Assembly: GCA_037043235.1 (NCBI GenBank) | Contig: JAWRVZ010000317.1 | Span: 97,501 to 161,500 of the forward strand | Length of the DNA stretch: 64,000 bases | DNA from: Rhodeus uyekii | Lineage: Eukaryota; Chordata; Actinopteri; Cypriniformes; Acheilognathidae | Direction of reading: 5' to 3' | Part shown: piece by piece, positions 31,010 to 44,523 of the stretch | Layout: each line of letters begins with the position of its first letter | How positions within the stretch are numbered: the stretch's first letter is position 1 | Program-made: the position numbers and the translations under genes | Notes under the pieces: generated by a model | Database searches by the model: none | The model's input: the letters and a program-made list of their open reading frames with translations, nothing else | What the model was told of the DNA's origin: nothing

Positions 31010-31310
31010 ATCTGCGCTCGTCTAATGGCTCTGTTAGTTCTCAGAGTGATCAACACAGCCGCTTCGGATGGGGGGGAGCGAGCGCCAGCGATACACTGCA
31101 GTATGTAATTTCAGACACTGTGATCATGGCCAATGAGACAGAGAAGCTGACCTTTTTCGGATCTATTAATCTGGCTAGCCTCGGCCGATTTTAAGCAAAC
31201 AGCAGCGAGCTTGCGCTTTGTCTGTCCAATTTCCCAGCGCGTAAATTGGACAGCCGCTCGCACCATTCTCAATTCATTACTGTGCCGCTGAAAGGAAGCT
31301 ATGAGGTGGC
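31010..31310. other. conserved-looking non-coding block
   Basis: Unique, balanced sequence (for example ATCTATTAATCTGGCTAGCC and GCGTAAATTGGACAGCC). Candidate regulatory element by eye. Confidence 0.3.
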
Positions 31311-31316
31311 GGAGAG

Positions 31317-31344
31317 GTGTGTGTGTGTGTGTGTGTGTGTGTGT
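31317..31344. repeat. (TG)n microsatellite
   Basis: Dinucleotide run of about 28 bp. It is followed by ACTAGGGATGTGCAG (31348), which resembles a hAT terminal repeat, but no partner end was found. Confidence 0.9.
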
Positions 31345-31832
31345 ATCCACTAGGGATGTGCAGTTTGGTCATTTTGACTGCTCAAATACTCGATAGATGA
31401 ATCAGATGAGTAACCGGATGGAGTCCTGTCTATATTTCAGTTGTTAATTTATGCACAGATCCACCAGAAAAGAAAACTTCGGCCATTACGTTGCACTTTT
31501 TGCCATTTTAAATCTAAAAAACATTGTAATCTTATTTTCTTGTAAAATGATCTAAACGTCCATAAAATGTTGAATTTATTACATTTTAATAAACATATAC
31601 TCATTTCAGATATTTAATTAAACATAATAGATGTATAAAATTATATAACATGTATAATTAAAAAGACAAAGTGGGAGTGCAAAGTGAGATGCAATGCATC
31701 AGTTAAAGAGGGAAAAATAGTACTGATTAAGGTTTGTTTTGCAGTTATATTTTTATAAAGCCGTTTTTTTTTCAGTGTCTCACGCCATATGCATTGAGTT
31801 AAAACATTCCATCAGATGAATGCTGTCTTTCT

Positions 31833-31991
31833 TGCAAATCTCAAACAGGAGAGAGCGGCGCTTGCAACATCAAGGTCATGGGTTCGATTCCCAGGGAAAG
31901 CAAGAACTGATTAGAACATCAATGTGTTTCTTGAATGCAATGCAAGTTACTTTGGATAAAAGTGTCTGATAAATGCAGAAATGTAAACGTA
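31833..31991 (+). mobile_element. tRNA-derived SINE, copy 4
   Basis: Near-complete copy with GGTTCGATTCC and tail TTTGGATAAAAGTGTCTGAT, then AAATGTAAACGTAAA. Confidence 0.85.
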
Positions 31992-32229
31992 AAAATGGCA
32001 ACTCTAACCAATCAAACTGTGAGGTCCCACTCAAAAGGTCAAAACAAATAACATTTGTACCATAAAATGTTGGGAAAGTTTAAAATAAGCAACACATTTA
32101 AATAAATACATGCCGCTATCGAGTCACTAAAGTACCGAGCAGCGCTAGTTTAGTATCCATATTCTATTATAGTTTGTGTTTGAAATGCGATTTTTATATT
32201 TTAATTTTGAAGTTTAACTTCATGCAATC

Positions 32230-32770
32230 AGAATTCCGCTGCATAAAAGGCCTGTTTTTGCCGGTGGATGATGCGGTCGCCCTCGGAGGAAGCTGTCATA
32301 ATTGAAACGTGGCCTAATCAGACTCATTACCATTTTGGGCAATTTGCACCACCAAAGATGCTTATTAGGTAACTGTGTTTAATAAAGCGCTCTTTAGAAA
32401 GCTAACAGTAATGAGCTCTTTAAAGTCAGCTCTGAGTGTGATTATGCCAGTGGAAGTGTTTAGCCTGCCGCGCACAGACTGCTACATTTAGTCTTGTGCA
32501 ATGTCATAATTAAGCCATGCAACCTGCTTTCCCTGCCTCACAATGGATGCGGCTGCGGCCTGTAAAACCCGGGGAAATATTTATAATTACTGATCATTAC
32601 AGCCCAGGGATTTTTATCTGCGGATGTAAACACAATTATGAGAGCCTCTTGCTTTCATGTGCCTGAAACAGAGGACTCCATATGACAAGCGTGCAAATAG
32701 TGTGGACACGCATTAATTACACTTATAAATAAAAACAAGCTCGTGTTTTTGTTTCAACGCTCCACAGATC
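32230..32770. other. conserved-looking non-coding block (strong candidate)
   Basis: Long unique block with many homeobox- and POU-type words (GCTGTCATAATTGAAACG, GTCATAATTAAGCCATGC, TATTTATAATTACTGATC). No repeats or coding content. The best visual candidate for a deeply conserved enhancer in the window. Confidence 0.4.
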
Positions 32771-33149
32771 CCTCACACGCACGCCTTTTCTCTTTCTCCT
32801 CTTTTGGTGCGAGCCTGGGATGTGCTTCTAATTCAATCGCTACTAGAAATCATTATGGCAATTCATCTTACATATCAACTTAAAAGGTAATTTGAAAAAT
32901 CCATGTCGTCCTCGTTCAAATGCTGCCAGAGACTAGAGGTCATCGTTTAGCCCCTAATTTACTCAAGAAATTTAGTCAAGGCCCTCTAACTGCCGTGGAG
33001 CGTATGATTTTCCTGACTGCGTGTGTCCCGTGGAGGAGGAATCTGATGGAAGTTTTTTTCTCGTATTTTGGTTGCTCCAGTTTGCCTGCTTTTATTATAT
33101 TTGTGACGCTTATTCAGCCAAAAAAAAGTAGGTAATGTTGAGAATTTCA

Positions 33150-34912
33150 TGAATCAAACCATCCATAGATAGAACGATTGAAGGACAGATACATGGAACA
33201 ATAGACAGAATTATACATGGAACAATACAGATGGACAGACAGGATAAATGGATAAATGGAATAACGGATAAATGGAATAATGGATAAATGGAACGACAGA
33301 CAGACACAGACGGAATGATAGATAAATGGAACAACAGATAGACACAGATGGAATGCTGGATAAATGGAATAACGGATAAATGGAACGACAGACAGACACA
33401 GATGGAATGCTGGATAAATGGAATAATAGATAAATGGAACGACAGACAGACACAGATGGAATAATGGATAAATGGAACGACAGACAGACAGAATAATGGA
33501 TAAATGGAACGACAGACAGACAGATGGAATGATAGATAAATGGAACAACAGACAGACACAGATGGAATAATGGATAAATGGAACGACAGACAGACACAGA
33601 CGGAAGATGGATAAATGGAATGATGGATAAATGGAACGACAGACAGACACAGATGGAATGATGGATAAATGGAATGACAGATAGATGGAATGATCGATAA
33701 ATGGAATGATGAATAAATGGAACGACAGACAGACACAGATGGAATAATGGATAAATGGAACGACAGACAGACACAGATGGAATGATGGATAAATGGAATG
33801 CTGGATAAATGGAATAACAGATAAATGGAACGACAGACAGACAGAGACGGAATAATGGATAAATGGAACAACAGACAGACACAGACGGAATAATGGATAA
33901 ATGGAATGACAGACAGATGGAATGATCGATAAATGGAATAATGGATAAATTGAACGACAGACAGACACAGACGGAATGATGGATAAATGGAACGACAGAC
34001 AGACACAGATGGAATGATGGATAAATGGAATGCTGGATAAATGGAATAACAGATAAATGGAATGATGAATAAATGGAACAACAGACAGACACAGATGGAA
34101 TAATAGATAAATGGAACGACAGACAGACACAGATGGAATAATGGATAAATGGAACGACAAACAGACAGATGGAATAATAGATAAATGGAACGACAGACAG
34201 ACACAGATGGAATGATAGATAAATGGAACAACAGACAGACACAGATGGAATGATAGATAAATGGAACAACAGACAGACACAGATGGAATAATGGATAAAT
34301 GGAACGACAGACAGACACAGACGGAATGATGGATAAATGGGAATGATGGATAAATGGAACGACAGACAGACACAGATGGAATGATTGATAAATGGAACGA
34401 CAGACAGACACAGATGGAATGATGGATAAATGGAATGCTGGATAAATGGAATAACAGATAAATGGAATGATGAATAAATGGAACAACAGACAGACACAGA
34501 TGGAATAATAGATAAATGGAACGACAGACAGACACAGATGGAATAATGGATAAATGGAACGACAGACAGACAGATGGAATAACAGATAAATGGAACGACA
34601 GACAGACAGACGGAATAATGGATAAATGGAACAACAGACAGACACAGACGGAATAATGGATAAATGGAATGACAGACAGATGGAATGATCGATAAATGGA
34701 ATGATGAATAAATGGAACGACAGACAGACAGACAGACGGAATGATAGATAAATGGAACGACATATAAATGGAATGAGACAGACAGACAGATGGAATAATA
34801 GATAAATGGAACGACAGACAGACAAATCGATAGATAGACACACAGACGGGTGGGTAGAAGGAAGGAACGATACACAGAGAGATGGAAGGAAGGATAGACA
34901 ATGATGATAGAT
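33150..34912. repeat. GATAAATGGAA/GACAGACA minisatellite
   Basis: About 1.76 kb of irregularly alternating phrases: GATAAATGGAA, CGACAGACAGACACAGA and TGGAATAATG/TGGAATGATG. The minus strand stays open for about 600 codons in all three frames (Ser/Ile/Pro/Cys-rich). All three are read from the same repeat, so none is a gene. Confidence 0.97.
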
Positions 34913-34959
34913 AATCAAAGTGCTGAAAGAGAAATGTTTTGTAGAGCAGCCAGTCCTTT

Positions 34960-35200
34960 TCCCTCACAGTCTTTTCTAATTAGTTAATGACCAACATCAT
35001 CAAATGAAGCAACACACCGGCAGAGTCACACTACCTTCTGGGTGCTGTAATTTAATCAAGCCGTCTAAACACAATTAATCAATTAATTACTCTTAAATGC
35101 ATGTCAGAGACTGAAGTCCATCATTTAGTGATTTGGTTAATTGTGGGAGTAAGAGCAGAGACATGACAGGGAAAGAACTGGGTCAATGACAAACAGCGAC
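34960..35200. other. conserved-looking non-coding block (strong candidate)
   Basis: TTTTCTAATTAGTTAATGACC and CACAATTAATCAATTAATTA are homeodomain-site clusters in otherwise unique sequence. Confidence 0.4.
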
Positions 35201-36630
35201 ACCTCCGATGATGGAGAGGAGGAGAAACCGGTAAAAAAATGTAATATTAAATATAAAATGTTCTTAAAAAATGTAATATTTGCATTCATGTCAATTCCAC
35301 ACATATTTGCAGAGCATTTATAACATTCTTACTGGAAATGTTTGACTTAACTTTAAAAAAAAAGTCAAATGGCATATCCATGAAGCAAAAAGTTGTTTTC
35401 CCTAAATATTTCCCTTAGACCTTCAATTTTCAAAAAGAAATTTCAAGGTAAAAAATTTGGCACTTTAAAAACATGAACTTTACATGAAGTAAATACATAA
35501 ATGTTTTCTTAATACATGAGGGTTATTCATTTTGGTTATACCACATTAAATATAAAAATATTTTTTTCTTTAATACAATAACTGGACATTTTAAGCATTT
35601 TTTAAGATCTTTATTTTCTGTATTATTCAACAACCACAAGCAATGAATCATTGTATAGTGTGACCAACACGATATCAGATAGATTAAACAAACCGTTGTT
35701 ATGATGAAATTAGGTGATGCATGAATGGATACGGACGACATTTTTATTTAACCACTTCAAAAATCACAGTACGGTAATATATTTGATGAACCTCCAGCCC
35801 AAAATTATCATGATAAAGCATTGACAACCAAGCCTGGTGTAAACAATCATATGAAAGTTAACAATCACATAAACTAAAGAAATATAAAACAAATTTTGAT
35901 AAGTTATTGTAAAACACACATGACTTGTAAACAGGTGGATTGCACTGTCTGTGAACTTTACTAGACAGCCGTTAAATAAATAAAGACAAGTATAAAATAT
36001 ATATTATCTTATTGATCTCAAGTCAGTAACGTAACGTACAAAGTGCAGAAAAACCGTTGGGTGAAGACAGATCGATGACGGCAGGTCATTACAGCATGTC
36101 GGGCTTCATCCGTCAACATCAATATGGCTTATCATTTGAAACATGCAGCAGTAACTTTACATGCCGCTCTCTAACGCATTATTAAGAGTTTGTGTGGAAG
36201 CTGAAGTGCAACATGGAGGCGCTGGCGCTCGCATTTTTCCCCCGATAACAGCGCAAACAACTTAAATACTCGATACATTTTTAAACTAAAACAAACAGGA
36301 TGCGCTTCTGCCGTCACGGATCGTACAGATACTGAAAGATTAATTTTCTTTCATGCACTACCTTTTTGGTTTTCAAGGACTACAATCAAAGATCTCGCAT
36401 ATAAAACAATATCTTTATTATCTTTCAATAAAAAAAAGAAAGAAAAAAAAAGTAAATGGCTAAAAAATTTAAATAAAAAATTAGTTTTTTACAAATAAAA
36501 CAGAATAAAGGATACTATAAAAAAATATCACTTATCTTACTCAAACTGTTACTTTTCCCCTTTATGAATATATATGATTGATTTATATGTGCAATATCAT
36601 GCTTATTGTCAGGCAAAACGGCTATCTCTA
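35201..36630. other. AT-rich spacer
   Basis: Low-complexity A/T tracts; no recognisable element or gene. Part of 36060-36330 is more balanced, but nothing specific is seen. Confidence 0.45.
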
Positions 36631-36636
36631 TCTATC

Positions 36637-37387
36637 ATCCATCCATGTATCTATCCATCCATCCATCTATTTATGCATCTATCCATCCATCCATCTATGT
36701 ATCCATCTATGCATCCATCCATGTATCCATCCATCTATCTGTTTATGCATCTATCCACCCATCCATCTATCCATCTATGTATCCATGCATCCATCTATTT
36801 ATGCATCCATCCATCCATCTATTTCTGTATCCATCTATTCATCCATGCATCCATCCATCCATCTATCCATCAATCCATCCATCCATTTATGTATCCATCC
36901 ATGCATCCATCCATCCATCTATGCATCCATGCATCTATCCATCCATCCATGCATCCATCCATGCATCTATCCATCCATCCATGCATCCATCCATGCATCT
37001 ATCCATCCATGCATCCATCCATCTATCCATCAGTCCATCCATCCATGCATCTATGTATCCATCCATCTATCTGTTTATGCATCTATCCACCCATGCATCC
37101 ATCCATCCATCTATTTATGCATCTATGCATCCATCTATGCATCCATCTATGCATCCATCTATGCATCCATCTATGCATCCATCTATGCATCCATCTATGC
37201 ATCCATCTATGCATCCATCTATGCATCCATCCATCCATCCATTTATGAATCTATCCATCTATTCATCCATCCATGTATCCATCCATCTATCCATTTATCT
37301 ATCCATCAATCCATCCATCTATGCATCCATCCATCTATTTATGCATCCATCCATCCATCTATGTATCCATCCATCCATCCATCTATC
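36637..37387. repeat. (ATCC)n-derived minisatellite
   Basis: About 750 bp of ATCC/ATCT/ATGC tetranucleotide variants. A homogeneous 12-bp sub-array (CATCTATGCATC) repeats about eight times at 37120-37225. All three plus frames are open (His/Pro/Ser/Ile), which is an artefact. Confidence 0.97.
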
Positions 37388-37822
37388 AGACAGCCTGCAG
37401 AGTTAATTTTTTCTGAACAGATCGTTTTAAAATCAATAAAAATGTAACACTAAAATCACTTATGTTGTGTTTAAATAGTTCAAGCACCTTTAAAGTATCT
37501 TTTAATAACTATTCCAGAACTTAAATTTCAAGGAGTCAATTTCAAGTACAAACCCCGCTATGAACTTGAGCGCGTCAAAAATAAACCACATCTCAATGTA
37601 TACTTGCCTCAGACACGGGGAACCATATCTATAGAAACCTCAGAAACATTCTCAGATTATGTAATCCGTATAAAACACACATCGACGCGCGTCCACAACT
37701 GATGACAGTCAGCATCATCACAGAAAACGCTCTCCGTAAATGATTCAAGTGTTTAAACCGTCTCGGTGTTTTCATGAAGCACTGAAGGCTATGGGTTATA
37801 CAGTATAGACAATTAAAGCTTT

Positions 37823-37973
37823 TCTGCAGCTCAACCAGCAGAAAGTGGAGCTTGCAACACCAAGGTCATGGGTTCGATCCCAGGGAAAGCAAGAACTGAT
37901 TAGAATGTCAATGTGTTTCTTGAATGCAATGCAAGTCGCTTTGGATAAAAGCGTTAAAAAAAATGTAAATGTA
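37823..37973 (+). mobile_element. tRNA-derived SINE, copy 5
   Basis: The head GCAGCTCAACCAGCAGAAAG is the clearest A-box-like region among the copies. The B-box-like word has lost one T (GGTTCGATCCC). The tail ends AAATGTAAATGTAAA. Confidence 0.85.
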
Positions 37974-37984
37974 AAGGCTCATAG

Positions 37985-40494
37985 ACTGTCCATCGCACAC
38001 AACGGGTCAAGGCAGAGTGTCGAGTGCCGAGTTGAGATCTTGTTTTATCACATCGCAATATTATCGCAAACGCAATGAATTGCTCAGCCCTAATTCTCAT
38101 CACTATCTGAACTACGAACGGTGGGGAAGATGTTCTGAGACACAGACCGGCATCAGAGAAGACTCTGCTATTGCAGTGTGCAGGCCTGACTCTCACAACT
38201 AACTGTGAGTTATTGCTGAAAGCATTTCACCTCAATCAAGCTGTTTTAGAGAGGACATTGTCACACTGAGCCTTGCGCCTGGACTGAATAGCTAAAGCGC
38301 AAAACTCTTTTTTTCTTTCGGCAATGCAGCTGAATTTTCATTCCCACTGACACTCAGACCTTCAGGCTTTTTCCAGCATGTCTGTTTAAATTTTCAGACT
38401 GACCTCTCTTCTGCAGATCTCCGCAGATTTGTGTATCTGACTCGAAACTCCTACAGCTGAAAACAGCAGCAGAGCTTTTATTGAACGACACCACAGGTTT
38501 CTGAGAGCGACGTCAGTGTGGCCACCTGTACTTCAATTCAACCGCTTCTGAAATCATGAAATCAGAACCCTATTCGCCGATCATTCAACAGTCGTGCACG
38601 TTAAAAAAGACTGACAGATCCGATAGATATTAAACCTCTGACAGGTGTCGTTACTATTACCACAACCATCATTAAGCGGAACTTCAAAAATAAACAGGCT
38701 GTCGCAACGCTCTGTCATTGGTCGACCAAACAGAACGCCCCGCCCCCCAGATAAAGCTATTGGTTTGAATGAGTGTTGCCATGGAGGTCTGGCCCGGATG
38801 CTCAAATAAACAGAAATTAATTATACTAACATAATTATTTGCACAAAGACAATTATTAAAAGCATTAAAAAAAATTTGTTTTGCATGAATCCAATTTATA
38901 AATACAGAAAACATTTTAAATGACTGCAAAATTATACATTACTACATCCTGAATACAGAAATTGTTTAGGTTACACTTGGCAAAGTGAGCATGACTATTG
39001 GTTAATATATTAGTTTGTGATATATAATACATTATTCATATAAAAATAAATAGTATGTGTGTTTTATTATTAATTTATTTAAATATAATATATACTTCAT
39101 GTAATATAATGTATACAAGAATTCTATTTCAATAATGACAAATGGGAATTAAAACAAACTGCATTTTGTTCAAAATGCATTTTAGATGATTCGAAAATAG
39201 TGTTTAATGATTCTGTGTTAACACTTTCCAAATGGTTTCATTAGTTACTTCACTAGTTAGAATAAACTAATGATAAACAATAGTTTTACAGCATTTATCA
39301 ATCTTAATGATCAACATTTACCAATACATCATTATAATCAAAAGTTGTACTCGTTTACATTAGTTAATGCACAGCTCTATTACCATTAACTAACATGAAC
39401 GCAAACAGTAAGAAAAGTATCGCTCAATGTCAGTGCGTGTAAATTAAAATGTAAAGTAATGTTAATGAAGCGTTTCTTGTGTTGATCTGCCAAACGCGAC
39501 AATGCCTTAATATCAGGTGATGCGATCACATTTCTGACACAACTCTGCCTCTCTGTAACCTTGTCAAGAAGCGTCTTTCACAAAAGAACAGTCGGAGCGG
39601 TTGACCACACAAACACAGCAACAACCTGCAGTGGTCAATCCGTCAATATGTTTGCGAGTCGTGCATATGTGCAGCAGCGCAGCGACGAAACTGGAGGCGG
39701 ATAATGTGATCATTTCTGTCTAATGTACCATCTGCTATTGTATCAATGTCAGCGTTACCATGAAGCAGCTTTCCTTTCCGTCTGTAGCCTGACGCTCTCA
39801 GCGCGGCCTGCCAACGCTCGCTGCCCATACAGACAAACAAGAAAAGCCCGATCTAAAGCCCACCTGCCAGAGCTGCAGTGTACTTATCTTTAATGTGGTT
39901 GGGCCTGTCAGTCAAGCAGTCAATTTCTCCAGACAAGGCCACTCTTTGTAAATCAGCGTAATATTCACGATTCAATTCAGAGGGAAGACGAAGCGCAGAC
40001 GGCGTCGACTGTGACAGAGCTGTAATCATTTCAATCTGGTAAACAGCGATTATGCCTCTCAAAGCGTCTGTCTGTTCAACTGATACAGTAGTCTCGTGTC
40101 TTCTCTCGCACGCTCGGGGAAAGCAGACACGCGGCCCGAGTTTCAGCGCACGCAGTTTCAATCAATCCTGACGCGGGAAACTCCTGCACGGTTTCTGCTA
40201 CGACACACGGGTGAGAATTAGTAAATGAATCCGCAAAGATAGAGTCAAATCAATCAGGGCTCCAGACTGCGAGGAAAACCGCTTCAATGCTTCATTTCTA
40301 TGCAAATTGTCAAACACTATGATGCATTCTCAAAAATCATCCAAAACAAAACAAAAAAACCCAGGGAAAACCGTGTTTTTAAAATGATATACGCTAATAT
40401 AAGCTAAAAATACATTTGATTGAATTAAATAAAAATGATATATGAATGCAATCAAATAAAATGCACATATAGAACAAAGAAATAATAGTAAAAG
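37985..40494. other. intergenic/intronic, mostly unassigned
   Basis: 38038-38095 reads, on the minus strand, AGGGCTGAGCAATTCATTGC..., a hAT-like terminal repeat fragment. 38210-38560 looks unique and balanced. 38940-39470 is AT-rich with MITE words (TTTACAGCATTTATCAATCT). 39630-40190 is GC-balanced unique sequence. No genes recognised. Confidence 0.4.
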
Positions 40495-41134
40495 CCGAGA
40501 AAAATATTCCCTCGCCCACGCGCATTTTTGTGTGTAAAAGTCCTAACGCTCAGCATCTTCGTGCGCATTTTTACTGGAGCTAACATCCTAAACACAGCCT
40601 CTCATAAAGCCCATCAGCCCTTCACTCGTTCATTCTCTCAGCGTCGCTCGGTTTGGCTGCATCATTCACCACAGTGATACTTTTAGAAGTGATTTTCAGC
40701 GGTTTGTTCACATTAACACTGATCGCTATTGTTCTCGTAGTGAAATATATACGTACAGTACAGCATATAGACAACGACCTCAAGATGAGGAAGAAAGAAG
40801 GGATGAAATTCTCCCTGTAAGCAGTGAAAACCTCCTCTCGTCTCCTTCACGCCAGCAGCGACGCGACTCACAGCTGAAGTGCGTTACAGTAAACTGTCAA
40901 GTATTTTTAGAGTTTAATTGTCAATTATTCATTAGTATTTATATGAGATCTTAATGGTTATAATTTTAACTGTAATTAATGGGGTAAAACCCCCAAAAAA
41001 TTTAAAATGGGCTTTTATGGTCGTGTGGAACGAATCGAGAGATTTTTAGTGCATTCTTATGGGGAAAATTGTTTTGGTGTACGAGAATTTTGAGTTCTTG
41101 GAACGAATTAAACTCGTAAACAGAGGTATTACTG
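40495..41134 (-). mobile_element. Tigger/pogo-like DNA element, copy A (truncated)
   Basis: Ends in CAGAGGTATTACTG, the complement of a CAGTAATACCTCTG terminus of the pogo/Tigger type. About 0.6 kb is the inverted counterpart of copy B (shared landmarks: CTTGACAGTTTACTGTAACG, CATATAGACAACGACCTC). The far end, compared with copy B, lacks its terminal repeat. Non-coding. Confidence 0.75.
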
Positions 41135-43680
41135 TGCTATATTAGACTATAGAATTAAACCGTTGGGATTTGATGATTGCACTAGCCATAATCCCATTCT
41201 CAAAAACACCTCACAGCAAGTTTTTGTTTTTGGGTATCCGAGGCTCGGCCCTCTTCTGGAAAAAGGGGCGGAGAACAGCAGCTCATTTGCATTTAAAGAT
41301 ACACACACACGATAACAGTGTGTTTTTACAACATGATCTGTGGCGAGTTTGAGGTGAAACTTCACATTCTGATGACACCTGAGATTTACACCTTGTAAAA
41401 AGAAGCCCCTCCACTTTTCAGGTCGTAAAATACATTAAAAAATAAATGTTCCCATCACTGACAAAACTAAAAAGCGTCAACTTCTGCAGCTGGAGCACAT
41501 GATCTACCCATTTTCAGCTCGGTTGCCTGTTCTTACGGTGACATTAAGGGCAACAGAATCGTCTCATCTGCTCCGCTCTCATCCATCAGTCTAACTACAG
41601 TGAGCTAATTATTTAGCCCATAACCCAGACACGATGCACATTACATCGGCTGAAAGATAAATCATTACACATGCTAGGCTTTCTGATATTAAGTGGTTTG
41701 TAAGTACAGTGGATGCATCATATTTCAAGAGCAGACAATATACACAGACGTGACGGCAACGAGAGTAATGACCACCCATTATCTTATATTGCCTGCAATA
41801 ATAATTTTTGAGAGACTCGTTTCGTGAAGGGTGGTCCATCAGATGTTTAGGACAAAGACTTTCCTACGTAATCCAAAAATCGCTTTTTAAAGGTCGTTAA
41901 ACGAAGACATGGATAAAACCCTTCAGGGAGGTTATTTTTACATCTAAAACGCCACTGATTGATCACAGAACATCATCTGCGGTTTATAAATACATCATCT
42001 TTGATAATGTTATTAAACGATTACAGCTCTATCTGTCGCAGGAATGTACAGAAATAACGAGAAAAGGACGACAAAATAAAAAAGTGTGGAAAACATGCAT
42101 TGACTTTTGAACTAAAATGGAGATATTTACAAAAAAAGATTAAATGAAAATTAATTGAATGATTTTTAGCCGTTTTTGTTTTTTGCAATATAGCTCAAAT
42201 AAAACTCAACAGCCGAAACGCATCATTTTCGTGTCATCGCTGCTTTACAACAATACGTATAATATAAAGCAGCGTATAATAAAGGTGACTTGACTTGATG
42301 TGTACCGACACCATAATATCTAATTGCATTAATTTATAAATAAACTATGAGCGGCACTTGCAGAGACAGCAAACTAATGTCTGGCCTTGAGAGCGTCATC
42401 TTAAAAACTCTAGACAATCATATCAATAGAAAATAATAAAGACAAATACGTAAAAGATGGTAAAACAGAAAAGGCAAATCTAGCTACAATTCATGCTGAA
42501 GTGGAAACTTGCACGTGGAAAAAACCCATAAATCCACAAAAAGAGATTTGATGAATGGTGCGGGTCAGATGGAGAGCGGCATGCCCTTGCCCAGCACAAA
42601 GCGCCTTTATGCAACTTAAGAAAAACTATTTAACGGCTATAGAAAAATGTTTCTCTTACAGTCGTAGAAAACATTTGAAAGCGCTGGATGAGCTTAGCAC
42701 TTAACAACATAAAATTAACAAAGTTTGGGGGAGTTATTTAGTTAAAAAATACATTGAGTATGCAAGAATGCGGCCCAAGGACGGCGAACGCCGGGGCAAC
42801 CGGAGAAAAAGAAGGGGAAACGTTAATACTTGAACTTTTGGGAGCGGTGGAATAATTGTGATGCATTGATAACTTTTCAATTAAAAATATTTCAATAAAA
42901 ATGACATCTGAATAAAAGCCTTGTATGATAACATAACACGGATTAATCAGGAATTTCTCATTTAGTTGAGAAATCCAGATGTAATTATTGTGAAGATGTT
43001 TTAGATTTATTCTTCATGAATCTCTGAAGCACTAAAACAATCCGCGTCCGCGTTAGGGGAATGAAACGTCAAAAATAAAACCAATAACCAATTCAAATTC
43101 GCTTGGTTATTTATTTTTAAGTGTGTTGCGTCTTAATGACCATGGGGGAAATGTGCTGCTTTAAATAACGGTTCATTCACGTTTTGATGAACTAAAGTTT
43201 TGACATCCTTTTCCTAAATGTTTATCAATAACGAGAGATTCTCTCAAGGTTTAAACAGTTTTAAGCTTTATTTCATGCAAGAAATGGTATTTCTGTGTGT
43301 ATGAAGTTTAAGAGCAAACCCGAAGCTCAAAGTTCACTTTGCTTGTCCATGTTCCCGTCCGTCTCTGGATCTCTCTGGCAGATTAATGCAGTTTAAATAA
43401 CCCTTTATGATCAAGCACGTCCTGCAGTTTAGCAACAGTCGGCTGCAGTTTACGACACTGATCTAGAGAGTTTTAGAGAGGAAAGAAAGACATCACAGCC
43501 CTCGTTTCTTGATGTCGCTGCAGTGTCTCCACTCTCTGCAAACTCCAGGTGGACTGCCAGACGCTGAATGCAGTGAAAAACTGTCACCTGATCGACCCTT
43601 ACAGAGAACACCGATCACACTGTATAAAGCTATTATCAGCCAATAACGATCGGCGCCTGATCCGGCGGAGGATCCTTACA
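41135..43680. other. unassigned spacer
   Basis: Unique to AT-rich. 42262-42300 (AGCGTATAATAAAGGTGACTTGA) is a fragment of the retroposon tail also seen at 49880-49980. No gene recognised. Confidence 0.4.
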
Positions 43681-43766
43681 TTTATTCATTTAGCGACTTA
43701 CAACATGAGGCAAACAGAAAGCGATTCATCCAGAAGATGCAAGAGTCCTTACAATACAAAGTTTCC

Positions 43767-43926
43767 AACATTGCTTGAAGTGGTGTAAGCCTGGAGAATG
43801 GAGGGACCAGTGCAAAATAAATATAAATTATATTTACTTATTATTATATTAATACATAAAAATAATTTTGTTTTACATTGCACTGGTCCCTCCATTCTCC
43901 AGGCTTACACCACTTCAAGCAATGTT
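43767..43926. repeat. perfect 49-bp inverted repeat with 62-nt loop
   Basis: The left arm 43767-43815 and right arm 43878-43926 are exact reverse complements over 49 bp (the left starts AACATTGCTTGAAGTGGTGT). The loop, 43816-43877, is almost entirely A/T. It ends 12 bp before the Tigger-like terminus at 43939. Confidence 0.97.
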
Positions 43927-44474
43927 CAAAATAATATACAGTAATACCTCGATTTACGAGTTTAATTCGCTCCAAGAGCTCGTAACTCAAAATTCTCGTA
44001 CACCAAAACAATTTTCCCCATAAGAATGCAATAAAAATCTCTCGATTCGTTCCACACGACCATTTAAAATATGTTTGGGGTTTTACCCTATTAATTACAG
44101 TTAAAATTATAACCATTAAGATCTCATATAAATACTAATTAATAATTGACAATTAAACTCTAAAAATACTTGACAGTTTACTGTAACGCACTTTGAAGGA
44201 TTGCTGGCGTGAAGGAGACGAGAGGAGGGTTTCACTGCTTACAGGGAGAATTTCATCCCTTCTTTCTTCCTCATCTGGAGGTCGTTGTCTATATGCTGTA
44301 CTGTACGTATATATTTCACTACGAGAACAATAGCGATCAGTGTTAATGTGAACAAAACGCTGTAAATCACTTCTAAAAGTATCACTGTGGTGAATGATGC
44401 AGCCAAACCGAGCGACGCTGAGAGAATGAACGAGTGAAGGGCTGATGGGCTTTATGAGAGGCTGTGTTTAGGAT

Positions 44475-44479
44475 ATATA

Positions 44480-44523
<44 letters not shown>

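Noticed and set aside
30990..31015. Minus-strand ATGATCAGTAATTACTG as the missing first fign coding exon
   Set aside because: It begins Met-Ile-Ser like the expected exon but then diverges and lacks a correctly placed GT donor; a similar word recurs near 32586-32600, so it looks like chance.
33110..34967. Three overlapping frames of about 550-606 codons on the minus strand
   Set aside because: All three frames of the same tetranucleotide-type minisatellite are open, giving Ser/Ile/Pro/Cys repeats; not a gene.
36637..37387. CRISPR-like array or direct-repeat system
   Set aside because: A simple tetranucleotide array without unique spacers, in a vertebrate genome.
36574..37447. Three overlapping plus frames of 224-289 codons
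   Set aside because: Artefact of the (ATCC)n array.
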